Positions 8,759 to 17,718 of a DNA stretch of 64,000 nt are shown here, in pieces (position 1 is the first letter of the stretch; each line of letters starts with the position of its first letter). Location of the stretch: positions 310,001 to 374,000 of the forward strand of contig CAWJHV010000015.1 in NCBI GenBank assembly GCA_963842795.1, written 5' to 3'. Source of the DNA: WHSW01 sp963842795. GTDB lineage: Bacteria; Actinomycetota; Thermoleophilia; Solirubrobacterales; 70-9. The position numbers and the translations under genes are program-made. Under the pieces are notes generated by a model. The model had not been told where the DNA came from. It saw only the letters and a list, made by a program, of their open reading frames with translations, and searched no databases.

Positions 8759-10615
8759 TCAGGGGGTGACGCGAGCGCGCCGGGCGCGGTCGTAGGCGAT
8801 CTCGCGCACGTTCCACTCGGTCGTCTCGGGCGGGGGGAAGAGCCCGGCGACGCGGTCGTTGCGAGCCTCGCGCTCGGCCCGCGTCTTCTCGATCAGGCGC
8901 AGGACCGGGCTCGCCGGGCGCGGGCGGCCGTCGTCGTCGACCAGGCGATGGCTCTCGGCCTCGTACGGCTCGCCCGGGTCGGCGGCGGCCTCCGGCGGGG
9001 ACGGGACCAGCTCGAGCGAGCCGGTCGAGGGCTCGGCCTCGGGATCGGGATCCGGATCGATCCGGCTGCCGAAGATCTCTCGCGCGCGTTCGAACACCGT
9101 CTCCTCCTCGGGCTCGGGGCCGTCCTCGGGTGAGATTCGCTCGTCGAGCTCGGAGACCTCCTCGTCGGCGGGATCGGGCAGGAGCCGATCGAGCTCCGCC
9201 TCGAGCTCGAGCTCCGGCTCGCGCTCCTCGTCCACCTCCTCGACGACCGGCTCCAGGTCCCACTCCGTGGTCCCGCCGCGCTGCTCGGCTGCGCCGTCGC
9301 CGACGGCGAGCCCGTCGGCGAGCAGGATCTCGTCGGCGGTCACGCGCAGGTCCGAGCCGAGGTGGCCCGCGCCCGCGTCCTTGAGGATCGCGCGAGCGAG
9401 GTCCTCGAGCGCGGCGGCCGTCTCGGCGGGCGTCGACGAGTCGCCCCCGGGGGCAGGCTCGCCGCTCCAAAGCTCGCGTTCGAGCCCGACGGCGCGATCG
9501 ACCACGGCCTTGACCTCGCTGCGACGCTCGGGCTCGGCGCACAGCGCCGCGACCCGGATCGGCAGCCCGAGATCGGCGGGCCCGGCCCCCTCGAGCACGA
9601 ACCGCAGTGCCAGCAGGTAGTCGTTGAGCGCCTCGATCACCACGTTGCGCTCGAGGCCGGCCTCGAACCGGTTCAGCGCGCGTCCGAGGGTGATCGCGAA
9701 CCCGGGGCGGTCGTCGGCGAGGCGGGCGAACGGGGTCCCGGTCGCGCTCAGCGCGCGCGAGAACGCCGCCAGCTCGCCGAGCTCGTCCTCAGTCAGGCGG
9801 TAGCCGCCGGGACGCTGACGCCCGCTGCCGGTGGCGATCCGGCGCCAGCGATCGCTGCCAATCCGGGTCCAGGCGTGGGGTCCGAGCCCGACGCCGCCGG
9901 CCTTGAACAGTCTCAGCGTGGTGATCAGCCGGCGAAAGCGTTCGACGGCCGCCATTCCGGCCTCGACGGTCTCGCCGAGATCCTCGGCGCGCTCGCTGAC
10001 CCGGACGACGCCAAGGAACGGCGTCTCCCACGGCGAGACCCCGAGCCCGTCGGTCGAGCGGGCCTCGGCGGGCACGTCGACGATGTCGGAGCGGACGATC
10101 GAGGCGGGCGCCAGGTCGAGCCTCGCGGCGGGCATCTGCAGGCCGCGGATCGGGACGATCAGCTCGATCTCGCCCAGGTCGACGTCGCCGCCGGCCTCGA
10201 GCTCGTCGATCGCGAGGGCGAGCCGCTCGCCCTCGACCGAGAAGTCGGAGCTTCCCATCCACAGCCGGCAGAGAAAGACGATTCCCGCGAGTTCGGCTCG
10301 CGGGCGCGGATCCGCCGGGACGCCGATCCCGAGGTCGCGCAGGTAGCTCGAGGCGAGGCCGGCGGCGTCGATCGCCGCGCAACAGGCACCGAAGGAGTCG
10401 AGCTCGCGCAGGTCGCGGGCGTGATCGCGGACGAAGATCTCGGTCTGCGGCTCATACCGGCACAGCGGCGACCCGTCGCCGGGCTCGTGGACCTCGTAGG
10501 GAATCTCCTCGCCGGCGTCGATCAGCTCGCGCAGGCGGTCGGCGGCGTCGGCGGCCATCGCCTCCAAGCCCTCTCGAACCACCAGGTCACGCATGCCGAG
10601 GGGCTTCGCGCGCAC
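8759..10615 (-). CDS. Large acidic protein of unknown function
   Basis: 618 residues from the ATG at 10615; a second in-frame ATG at 10594 (MRDLVVREG) is also possible. I do not recognise a family. Residues 1-400 look globular with no membrane segment or signal peptide. They include QTEIFVRDHARDLREL near 55-70, LVREI-like helices, and FEAGLERNVVIEALNDYLLA near 330. Residues about 410-530 are strongly acidic and probably disordered (VVEEVDEEREPELELEAEL). The C-terminus turns basic and helical (LIEKTRAEREARNDRV). It stands alone on the minus strand, downstream of the structured element at 10668-10770. Confidence 0.7.
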   Translation of the reverse strand: MRAKPLGMRDLVVREGLEAMAADAADRLRELIDAGEEIPYEVHEPGDGSPLCRYEPQTEIFVRDHARDLRELDSFGACCAAIDAAGLASSYLRDLGIGVPADPRPRAELAGIVFLCRLWMGSSDFSVEGERLALAIDELEAGGDVDLGEIELIVPIRGLQMPAARLDLAPASIVRSDIVDVPAEARSTDGLGVSPWETPFLGVVRVSERAEDLGETVEAGMAAVERFRRLITTLRLFKAGGVGLGPHAWTRIGSDRWRRIATGSGRQRPGGYRLTEDELGELAAFSRALSATGTPFARLADDRPGFAITLGRALNRFEAGLERNVVIEALNDYLLALRFVLEGAGPADLGLPIRVAALCAEPERRSEVKAVVDRAVGLERELWSGEPAPGGDSSTPAETAAALEDLARAILKDAGAGHLGSDLRVTADEILLADGLAVGDGAAEQRGGTTEWDLEPVVEEVDEEREPELELEAELDRLLPDPADEEVSELDERISPEDGPEPEEETVFERAREIFGSRIDPDPDPEAEPSTGSLELVPSPPEAAADPGEPYEAESHRLVDDDGRPRPASPVLRLIEKTRAEREARNDRVAGLFPPPETTEWNVREIAYDRARRARVTP

Positions 10616-10631
10616 CGCGCCCCCTCCTTCA

Positions 10632-10649
10632 CTGCAAGCGAGCTTGCAG
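10632..10649. other. Small perfect hairpin upstream of the unknown-protein gene
   Basis: CTGCAAGC and GCTTGCAG form an 8-bp inverted repeat at 17-34 bases before the ATG at 10615. It could be a leader structure of that gene or part of the end of the structured element beside it. Confidence 0.4.
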
Positions 10650-10667
10650 CGTGAGCCGCGGCTCAGA

Positions 10668-10770
10668 CCTGAGCCGCGAGAGCCAAGCAGGGCAAGGAAG
10701 CAGGGAGCGTGGCGTGCTCCGCACGCGAGCGACCGATGACGCCGCCATGCGCCGGCTCTCGCGGCTCAGG
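10668..10770. repeat. Structured intergenic element, copy 1 (candidate ncRNA or palindromic mobile element)
   Basis: CCTGAGCCGCGAGAGCC (10668-10684) and its exact reverse complement (10754-10770) form a perfect 17-bp outer stem. Inside are the boxes GGAAGCAGGGAGCGTGGCG and GCGAGCGACCGATGACG, and an inner hairpin GCGTGC-TCC-GCACGC. A second copy at 36693-36800 keeps the boxes and both stems with different stem bases. The right arm contains the stop codon of the HxlR gene. I do not recognise it as a named RNA family. Confidence 0.65.
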
Positions 10771-11083
10771 CCGAGACCAGCCAGCGACGGCCGTATGAAC
10801 GCATCTCCTCGATCACCGGGACGAGCGCGCGTCCCTTCTCGGTGAGCGTGTACTCCACGCGCGGCGGCACCTCGGGGTAGGTGTGGCGCGCGACGATCTC
10901 GCATTCCTCGAGCGCCCGCAGGCGCAACGAGAGCGTCCGGGGGCTGATCCCGGCGAGCGAGCGCTCGAGCTCGCAGAACCGGCGGTTGGAGTCCGCGAGG
11001 TCGCGAATCACGAGGAGCGTCCACTTGCCGGAGATGATCTCTGCACAGCAGCCGACGGGGCAGGGAGAGTCGTTCATAGCCAT
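10766..11083 (-). CDS. HxlR-family winged-helix transcriptional regulator
   Basis: 105-residue protein with the family opening CPVGCCAEIISGKWTLLVIR. The recognition region is FCELERSLAGISPRTLSLRLRALEE and the wing is VPPRVEYTLTEKGRAL. HxlR proteins are DNA-binding dimers that often respond to redox or aldehyde stress through an N-terminal Cys. Here three Cys lie within positions 8-13. The start ATG at 11083 begins the conserved Cys region. Its stop lies inside the stem of the structured element. No divergent target gene is present; the pilT gene lies upstream in the same direction, 107 bases away. Confidence 0.88.
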   Translation of the reverse strand: MAMNDSPCPVGCCAEIISGKWTLLVIRDLADSNRRFCELERSLAGISPRTLSLRLRALEECEIVARHTYPEVPPRVEYTLTEKGRALVPVIEEMRSYGRRWLVSA

Positions 11084-11190
11084 CTGCGGCCGGGGTGGTT
11101 CTTCGACGAATGCGCAGCCCCGGCTCGGGTCCGAGTATAGCCAACGCTTCAGGAAATGAAGCGGGTAATCGCGGGTTTCGCGGGCGGGCG

Positions 11191-12348
11191 CTACGACCCG
11201 GAGTAGGTCGCCGCGGGAGCCTCGGCGGGCTCGTCGTCGTCCTCGCCCATGACCTGCTCGATGCCGCTGGAGCGCTGGCCCTTGGCGTCGAGCATGAGCT
11301 TGAAGTCGTGCGGGCTCGAGGCGACCTCGAAGGCGACCCGCTCCTCGATGTTGCCCGCCATCACGTGGCGCAGCAGGCCCTGGTCGAAGGTCTGCATCCC
11401 GTAGTACTCGCCCTCGGCGATCACCTCGCTGATGCGCCCGGTCTCCTGCGGGTTGAGGATCAGGTCCTGGACCCGCCCGGTCGCGACCAGGACCTCGCAG
11501 GCGGCGACCCGCCCGTGGCCGCCGGCGGCGGGAACGAGCCGCTGGCCGACCACGCCGCGCAGCGTCGCGCTCAGCATCACCCGCGCCTGCTGCTGCAGGT
11601 GGGGCGGAAAGAAGTCGATGATGCGGTTGACCGTCTCGGTCGCGTCCAGCGTGTGCAGGGTCGAGAGCACGAGGTGCCCGGTCTCGGCCGCCGAGAGCGC
11701 GGTGCGAACGGTCTCCTCGTCGCGCATCTCGCCGATCAGGATCACGTCGGGGTCCTGGCGCAGGACGCGGCGCATCGCGCGGGCGAAGCTCTCTGTGTCC
11801 TGACCGACCTCGCGCTGGCTGATGATCGAGCGCTTGTCGCGATGCAGGTACTCGATCGGGTCCTCGAGCGTGATGATGTTGCGCGAGCGGGTCGAGTTGA
11901 TGTGGTCGACCATCGCCGCCAGCGTGGTCGACTTGCCCGAGCCCGTGGTCCCGGTGAGCAGGACGATCCCGCGCTGCTCCTCGGCGAGGGTGCGAATCAC
12001 CTCGGGCAGCCCGAGGTCCTCGATCGTGCGGACCTGGAACGGGATCGCTCGGCAGGCGATCGCGACGCTGTCGCGCTGGCGGAAGGCGTTGACGCGGAAG
12101 CGGGAGACCCCCGGGATCGCGTAGGAGAAGTCGGCCTCGCCGACGCTCTCGAACTCCTCCAGGATCCCCGGGTCCTTGACGATCTGGCACAGGGCGCGCT
12201 CGGTGTCCTCCGGGCTCAGCGCCTCGGCGCCCTCGATCGGGCTCAGGTCGCCGTGGGTGCGGATCATCGGCGGCGAGGGGACCTTGACGTGCAGGTCCGA
12301 GCCCTCCTGCTCGACGACGTGGCGCAGCGCTTCGTCGATGTTGAACAT
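11191..12348 (-). CDS. pilT: PilT twitching-motility retraction ATPase
   Basis: 385-residue hexameric secretion-type ATPase that depolymerises type IV pili. Walker A is GTTGSGKST at 133-141. The Asp box lies around IITLEDPIEYLH (158-169), Walker B is LIGEMRDEET with E207, and the His box is LSTLHTLDA. The N-terminal PAS-like domain starts GSDLHVKVPSPPMIR. The C-terminus has a short acidic tail (GEDDDEPAEAPA). Length is near the family norm of 340-380. Other pilus genes are not in the window, so it may work with a pilus locus elsewhere. Confidence 0.92.
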   Translation of the reverse strand: MFNIDEALRHVVEQEGSDLHVKVPSPPMIRTHGDLSPIEGAEALSPEDTERALCQIVKDPGILEEFESVGEADFSYAIPGVSRFRVNAFRQRDSVAIACRAIPFQVRTIEDLGLPEVIRTLAEEQRGIVLLTGTTGSGKSTTLAAMVDHINSTRSRNIITLEDPIEYLHRDKRSIISQREVGQDTESFARAMRRVLRQDPDVILIGEMRDEETVRTALSAAETGHLVLSTLHTLDATETVNRIIDFFPPHLQQQARVMLSATLRGVVGQRLVPAAGGHGRVAACEVLVATGRVQDLILNPQETGRISEVIAEGEYYGMQTFDQGLLRHVMAGNIEERVAFEVASSPHDFKLMLDAKGQRSSGIEQVMGEDDDEPAEAPAATYSGS

Positions 12349-12412
12349 CAGATCCTTGTATCGGCCTCTGGCGGAGAGGCTTGAGCCGAATCGACGCGGC
12401 TCGACCGGCCGC

Positions 12413-14032
12413 TCAGGGGCCCGTGGGTGGCGGCGGGTTGACGTCGAGCAGGCAGTCCGCCCCCGAGCACGCGCGCAGCTCGGCGACGGCCTCGGCGAGC
12501 GCCGCGCGCGTCTGGGCGTAGGCGACGTCGGCGTGGCGGCTCTGGAGCTCCTGCGGGTCGAGCTCGAGGTCGTAGAGCTCGGTGTCGGTGAGCGCCCCGG
12601 CGCCGATCGGCAGCCCGAACCCCTGCTCCAGGGTCGCGACCTCGTCGCGGTAGTGCTCGACGTAGACGTAGCGGCGGGTGCGCACGCCGACCCACGACGG
12701 AGCGACGTACGTGCCGGTCGAGCCGCGGCGCGGCGGCCGCTTGGACTCGATCAGGATCGCGCGCTCGGGGTCGCCGCGCCCGTAGGTGTAGGAGGCGAGC
12801 GAGCGGCCGTCGATCGGGCGGTCGAAGATCAGCGGCACCGGAGCGACCTCGGCGAGGTCGAGGATCGTCGGCGCGAGATCGACGTTCGCGACCGGATCGG
12901 CGACCCGCACCCCGGCGGGGACCCCGGGGCCGCGGATGACCAGCGGGACCCGCAGCGCCTCCTCATACGGCTGCACCTTCTCCGCGCTGATCCGGTGCTC
13001 GCCGTGCATGTAGCCGTTGTCGCTGGTGAAGATCACGTAGGTGTGGTCGCTGAGGTGGGCCTCGTCGAGCGCGTCGGAGATCTCCTCCACCGCCCGGTCG
13101 ACGTCCAGCAGGCTGGCGAGCTCGCACTGGTACTTCTCGGTCAGGTCGCGGACCGCCCGCGGCTGCAGGCGCCGGCGCCCGCGCACCGCGCCGGGCTTGT
13201 CCTCCATGTTGCGCTCGTTGAACGACCGCGGCATCGGCAGCGGCCGGTCGCCGAACGCGCCCGCGTCGCGCGGTGCCGGCTTCGCCTTCGCCGTGTCGAA
13301 GGCGAACGGCTTGCCGTTCGAGCACCGACGCCCGGCCGGGTCGTTGCGGCCGCGGCCCCAGTGCGGGGCGATGTACGAGACGTGGAGGAAGAACGGATCC
13401 CGGTCCTGCGCGTGGGCGCGGATGTACGGCAGCGCGTAGTCGCGGGTGAGCACCTCGGTGACGTAGTCGGAGGCCGAGTCGCCGTAGCGGACCCGCCCGC
13501 CCTTCGAGTCGGTGATCTCGTAGCCGTAGTAGTTGACCATCGTCGCCGGGGTCAGAGCCCAGAATCGATCCCATCCCGGAGCGGGTTTCAGGGTCCGGTA
13601 ATCGTGCAGCCACTTGCCGACCAGGGCGGTGTCGTACCCGGCGAGGTTGAGCCACACCGGCAGCACCCGGTCGGGGTCGCGCAGCGACTCGTACCCGCCG
13701 CCGTTTCGCTCCTGGTTGTCGATCACCCCGTGGTTGTGCGCGTACTCGCCCGTGATCCAGGTCGCCCGCGAGGGACAGCAGAGTGGAAACGAGGCGATGT
13801 TGTTCTCGAACGTCGCCCCTTCGTCGACCAGCAGCCGGCCGACCCGCTTCATCGCCGAGAGCGACGCGAGCGTCTGGTCGTCGGTCGAGATCAGGACGAT
13901 GCTCGGCTTCACCAGCGCGCTCGAGGCGGGCTCTTCGCCGCCGAGCACGATGCCGCCGCCGACGAGCGCGCCCAGGGTCAGGGCCGCCGCCGCCGCGCGC
14001 CTCGTCGTGGTCAGGACCCGTCCCGCCGCCAT
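12413..14032 (-). CDS. Secreted sulfatase, formylglycine type
   Basis: 539 residues. The N-terminus (TTTRRAAAAALTLGALVGGG) is a signal peptide or membrane anchor. The metal aspartates D51/D52 lie in VLISTDDQT. The active-site motif is CCPSRATWITGEYAHNHG, in which C85 (C-x-P-S-R) should be oxidised to formylglycine. The later FTSDNGYMHGEHR segment also fits the family. The layout resembles N-acetylglucosamine-6-sulfatase-like or arylsulfatase enzymes acting on sulfated glycans; the substrate cannot be told. The C-terminus CSGADCLLDVNPPP is nearly shared with the next sulfatase, so the two look like a tandem duplication. The formylglycine-generating enzyme is not in this window. Confidence 0.88.
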   Translation of the reverse strand: MAAGRVLTTTRRAAAAALTLGALVGGGIVLGGEEPASSALVKPSIVLISTDDQTLASLSAMKRVGRLLVDEGATFENNIASFPLCCPSRATWITGEYAHNHGVIDNQERNGGGYESLRDPDRVLPVWLNLAGYDTALVGKWLHDYRTLKPAPGWDRFWALTPATMVNYYGYEITDSKGGRVRYGDSASDYVTEVLTRDYALPYIRAHAQDRDPFFLHVSYIAPHWGRGRNDPAGRRCSNGKPFAFDTAKAKPAPRDAGAFGDRPLPMPRSFNERNMEDKPGAVRGRRRLQPRAVRDLTEKYQCELASLLDVDRAVEEISDALDEAHLSDHTYVIFTSDNGYMHGEHRISAEKVQPYEEALRVPLVIRGPGVPAGVRVADPVANVDLAPTILDLAEVAPVPLIFDRPIDGRSLASYTYGRGDPERAILIESKRPPRRGSTGTYVAPSWVGVRTRRYVYVEHYRDEVATLEQGFGLPIGAGALTDTELYDLELDPQELQSRHADVAYAQTRAALAEAVAELRACSGADCLLDVNPPPPTGP

Positions 14033-14047
14033 CGTCGGCCGTCCAAG

Positions 14048-15559
14048 CTAACGCCCCGCGCGGGTTGCGCGCGAGGGGCCGGGTATCGAGACGTCGAGCA
14101 CGCATTCGGTGCCCGAGCAGTGCTCGAGCGCCGCGAGCGCGGCCGCGAGCCGGCCGCGCGCCCGCGCGTAGGCCGGATCGCGGTCGAGGTTGCGCAGCTC
14201 GTAGGGGTCGCGATCGAGGTCGTAGAGCTCGCGCTCGGTCGTCCGCCCGACGCCGATCTCGGCGTCGATCCCCTCGGCACGGGTGTCGAAGCGGGCGCGG
14301 CGGTACTCGAAGTACGCGTAGCGGGCGGTGCGCACGCCGACGTAGGAGCGGACCTTGAACCCGCGCCGTGACCCGGCGACGTTGCCGCGGCCCTCGATCG
14401 GCACCGCCCGGCGGCGATCGGCGGGGGCGCCGGCGAGCGCCGGGGCGAGCGAGGCGCCGTCGATCGGGCGGGCGAGCTCGGGTGGGATCGGGGCGCCGGC
14501 GATGTCGAGGATGGTCGGGGCGAGATCCGCGTTCGCCACCGGGGCGTCGACCTGCGCGCCGGCGGCGATCGAGGGCCCGCGGATCAGCAGCGGCACCCGG
14601 ATCGCCTCCTCGTAGGGGCGGTTCTTGCCGCGCTTGACGCGGTGCTCGCCCGCCATCACCCCCTGGTCGGTGAGAAACACGAGCACCGTGTTCGCGAGCT
14701 CGCCCGTCGCCGCCAGCCGGCCGACGATCCTGCCGACCGCGTCGTCGAGCGCGAGCAGGGCCGCGAGCCCGCAGCGGTAGTCACGGTCGATCTGGGTCAG
14801 GTCCTGATCGGTGAGCGGCGGGCGGCGGCGGATGAACTTCGGCTTGTCGCTCACATCGCGCTCGTCGAACGACGGCGGGCGCGGAACGCGCGCGGCGCCG
14901 AAGCGCCGGGCGTACCGGGGCGGCGGAATCGCGCTCTGCTTGCCGGCCCGGCTGTCGGGCCGGCCGTCCGCGCAGCGGCGCCCGGCGGGGTCGTCGCGGC
15001 CGACGCCGTTGTGCGGTGGGTGATAGGCGAGCCAGAGGAAGAACGGACCGCCGATCACCGCCTGCTCGTCGATGAACGGGAGCGCGTACTCGCGCGTGAG
15101 CGCATCGGTCTGGTAGTCGGAGGGGCGATCGCCGAAGTGGCGCGGCGTGCCGTCGGGCTCGAAGACGTCGTAGTCGTAGAAGGAGGAGAGGCCCTCGCCG
15201 CCCGCGCCGACGAGCCCGTACCACTGGTTCCAGCCCGGTGGCGCCCGGCGCGGTGTGCGCAGGCCGTTCAGCCACTTGCCGGCAAAGGCGGTCTGATACC
15301 CGAACGCCTGCAGCCAGGCGGCGAGGTTGCGCTCCGGGTCGATCAGCGCCCGGTATCCGCCGCCGCTCAGCGGATTGTTGCCCTTGGTGCCGTGGTTGTG
15401 CGCGTACTCGCCGGTGAGCAGCGTCGCGCGGGCCGGGCAGCAGAGCGGGTAGCTGGCGAACGCGTTGGCGAAGGTCGTCCCGTGGCGGCCGAGCTCGCGC
15501 GTGATCGTCGGCAACGCGCGCATCATTCCCGGGCCCTGATCGTCGCTCATCACGATCAC
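14048..15559 (-). CDS. Secreted sulfatase, formylglycine type (second copy; start unclear)
   Basis: 503 residues from GTG at 15559; C40-C-P-A-R is the formylglycine motif, followed by LLTGEYAHNHG. It shares its full layout with the neighbouring sulfatase 15 bases away, including the C-terminal CSGTECVLDV pair of Cys. The GTG start would remove the signal peptide. Upstream, in frame to about 15691, lies a perfect signal-peptide-like stretch (KRRGRG then a long Ala/Val/Leu run ending in APAAVVPPPNF), but between the in-frame TAG at 15703 and 15559 there is no ATG, GTG or TTG. Either a rare start (ATC at 15691) is used or the sequence has an error. Confidence 0.85.
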   Translation of the reverse strand: MIVMSDDQGPGMMRALPTITRELGRHGTTFANAFASYPLCCPARATLLTGEYAHNHGTKGNNPLSGGGYRALIDPERNLAAWLQAFGYQTAFAGKWLNGLRTPRRAPPGWNQWYGLVGAGGEGLSSFYDYDVFEPDGTPRHFGDRPSDYQTDALTREYALPFIDEQAVIGGPFFLWLAYHPPHNGVGRDDPAGRRCADGRPDSRAGKQSAIPPPRYARRFGAARVPRPPSFDERDVSDKPKFIRRRPPLTDQDLTQIDRDYRCGLAALLALDDAVGRIVGRLAATGELANTVLVFLTDQGVMAGEHRVKRGKNRPYEEAIRVPLLIRGPSIAAGAQVDAPVANADLAPTILDIAGAPIPPELARPIDGASLAPALAGAPADRRRAVPIEGRGNVAGSRRGFKVRSYVGVRTARYAYFEYRRARFDTRAEGIDAEIGVGRTTERELYDLDRDPYELRNLDRDPAYARARGRLAAALAALEHCSGTECVLDVSIPGPSRATRAGR

Positions 15560-15750
15560 GAAGTTGGGCGGGGGGACGACCGCTGCGGGCGCGCCCCCGG
15601 TCGCCGGGGCGAGTGCGACCGTCGCGGCCGCAACCGCAAGCGCCGCCGCCGCGACCGTGCCCCGGCCTCGTCTCTTCGTCCCTGCCGTGATCGATGAACG
15701 CTATCCGGCCCGCGCCGCCGCCTCTATGCGGCGACGCGGACCGGTCGCGC

Positions 15751-16464
15751 TCAGACCGTCAGGCAGAGGGCCACGGCCTGGATGCTGTGGTCGGCACCGC
15801 TGTCGTTGCCGCCGTCGACGGAGACGGACTCAGCGCCGGCGTTGTACCGCACCTCGGCGATCCAGAGCTCGTGGTTGCCCGAGGAGTTGTCGTCGGGCAC
15901 CCACTGGCCGTTACCGCCGATCAGCTCCTCGCCCGCGTTGCACGCGGCGGTCGCGTTCGAGACGTCATAGGCGCCGTTCTCGGCGGTGCCTCCGGGCACG
16001 TTCACAGCGGTCCCGGCCCGGGTGATCACCGCGTCGCCGACCTCCGACGCGCCGATCGCGCTGGGGCCGATGTCGGCGGCGCCGATCGTCTCGTTCTCGA
16101 TCTCGTCGAACTGGACCGAGTCCGACTGGAGGTCGTTCGTCGTCAGCGTCTCGTTGGTGATGTCGGTCCCGTCGATCGAGTTGCTGCTGACGTCCGCCCC
16201 GGTGAGCGTCCCGTCGAGCACGTCCTCGCTCTGCAGCGTGTTGTCCACGACGTGGCGCGACGCCGTCGAGTCGTCGTGGATCTTGTTGCCATTGATCGCG
16301 TCCTCCTGGATGTCGGCCGTGCGGACCTCGCCGTTGACGATGTCGTCGGTGAACACCGTGTTGGTGCCGGCCAGCGCAAACGCCGTACCGCCGCTCGCGA
16401 AGAGGAAGATCGCGATGTAGCCGACCACGTTGCTGCGCAGGTGGTCGCCTATTGCTCTGCTCAT
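15751..16464 (-). CDS. Secreted repeat protein of unknown function
   Basis: 237 residues. The N-terminus has a basic start and one membrane segment (VVGYIAIFLFASGGTAFALAG), which is a signal peptide or anchor. Residues about 35-150 are degenerate 10-11-residue repeats rich in Asp, Asn, Thr, Ile and Val (for example DIVNGEVRTAD and DVLDGTLTGAD), the kind of pattern that folds as a beta-solenoid. The C-terminal domain has two Cys (TAACNAGEELIGGNGQW and AVALCLTV) that may form a disulfide. I know the type from Thermoleophilia genomes but no function for it. The ATG at 16464 has GGAGGTG just upstream. Confidence 0.72.
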   Translation of the reverse strand: MSRAIGDHLRSNVVGYIAIFLFASGGTAFALAGTNTVFTDDIVNGEVRTADIQEDAINGNKIHDDSTASRHVVDNTLQSEDVLDGTLTGADVSSNSIDGTDITNETLTTNDLQSDSVQFDEIENETIGAADIGPSAIGASEVGDAVITRAGTAVNVPGGTAENGAYDVSNATAACNAGEELIGGNGQWVPDDNSSGNHELWIAEVRYNAGAESVSVDGGNDSGADHSIQAVALCLTV

Positions 16465-16614
16465 AAATGAGCACCTCCCGGATGAGCCGGCGTCATGCCG
16501 GCCCGGTGGATTATTTGGACGGACGCCCGGGATTCGCCCGCGGGCGACGGGCGTCGCCCCACCCTCTCACCCGGGTGACTTCGTGTCAACCGGTACGAGA
16601 AGGAGTGTCGGTGG

Positions 16615-17718
16615 CTAGGCGACCTCGCGCAGCTTCTGTGCCTCGGCGAGGCTCTGAAGCTTCTTCAGCGACTGGTTCTCGATCTGCCGGATGCGCTCGC
16701 GGGTGACGTTGAAAGTCCGCCCGACCTCGTCGAGGGTCCGCGGATGCTCGCCGCCGAGCCCGTAGCGGAGCTCGAGCACGCGGCGCTCACGGTAGGAGAG
16801 GTTCTCGAGCGCCTCGCGCAGCGCCTCCTTGGTCAGGAGGTCGGCCGCGCGCTCGAACGGCGACTCGGCCTTCTCGTCGGCGATGAACTGGCCGAACTCG
16901 GACTCCTCCTCGTCGCCGACCGGCTTCTCGAGCGAAACCGGGGCCTGGGCCGAGCGCTTGATCTGGTCGACCTCCTCCGGGTCGATCCCGGTGACCTCGG
17001 CGATCTCGTCGGGGGTCGGCTCGCGGCCGAGCTCGGTGACCAGCTTGCGCTCGGCGCGGCCGATCTTGTTGAGCTTCTCGACCACGTGCACCGGGATCCG
17101 GATCGTCCGCGCCTTGTCGGCGAGCGCGCGGGCGATCGCCTGGCGGATCCACCAGGTCGCATAGGTGGAGAACTTGAAGCCCTTGCGGTAGTCGAACTTC
17201 TCCGCCGCGCGCACCAGCCCGAGCGTGCCCTCCTGGATCAGGTCGAGGAACGGCAGGCCCTGGTTGCGGTAGTTCTTCGCGATCGAGACGACCAGGCGGA
17301 GGTTGGACTCGACCATCTTCTGCTTCGCGTCGAGGTCGCCGCGCTCGATGCGCTTCGCCAGGTCGACCTCCTCTTGAGCGGTCAGCAGGCGGACCTTGCC
17401 GATGTCCTTTAGGAACAGCTGCAGCGAGTCCGTGGTCATGTCCGGCTTCAGGTCGAGCGCCGCGGCCTTGCGCCGCTTGCCGCGCTTGGGCTCGGCCCGC
17501 TCGGCGTCGGGTGAGGACGCCTGCGCCGGATCGACATCGTCGACCATCTCGACGCCCTGGCCCTCGAGGTAGCCGTAGAGCTCCTCGATGTCGCCCTCTT
17601 CGACGTCCACCTCGGCGAGCGCCGTGGCGACCTCGCCGTAGGCGATCACGCCCTCGGCGTGACCCTTGGCGACGAGGTTCTTGACCTCTTCGAGCTCCTG
17701 AAGTTCGGCGATCAGCAT
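16615..17718 (-). CDS. sigA: Primary RNA polymerase sigma factor (RpoD/SigA/HrdB group)
   Basis: 367 residues with all sigma-70 parts. Region 1.1-like acidic helices are at 1-70, then region 1.2 (DSLQLFLKDIGKVRLLTAQEE) and region 2 with NLRLVVSIAKNYRNQGLPFL and FKFSTYATWWIRQAIARA. Region 3 includes IRIPVHVVEKLNKI. Region 4 includes RERRVLELRYGL and VTRERIRQIENQSLKKL. The start at 17718 was chosen because GGAAGGAAG lies 11-19 bases upstream; a longer in-frame start at 17814 would add an unconserved segment. A promoter about 185 bases upstream (17903-17930) fits housekeeping expression. Confidence 0.95.
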   Translation of the reverse strand: MLIAELQELEEVKNLVAKGHAEGVIAYGEVATALAEVDVEEGDIEELYGYLEGQGVEMVDDVDPAQASSPDAERAEPKRGKRRKAAALDLKPDMTTDSLQLFLKDIGKVRLLTAQEEVDLAKRIERGDLDAKQKMVESNLRLVVSIAKNYRNQGLPFLDLIQEGTLGLVRAAEKFDYRKGFKFSTYATWWIRQAIARALADKARTIRIPVHVVEKLNKIGRAERKLVTELGREPTPDEIAEVTGIDPEEVDQIKRSAQAPVSLEKPVGDEEESEFGQFIADEKAESPFERAADLLTKEALREALENLSYRERRVLELRYGLGGEHPRTLDEVGRTFNVTRERIRQIENQSLKKLQSLAEAQKLREVA

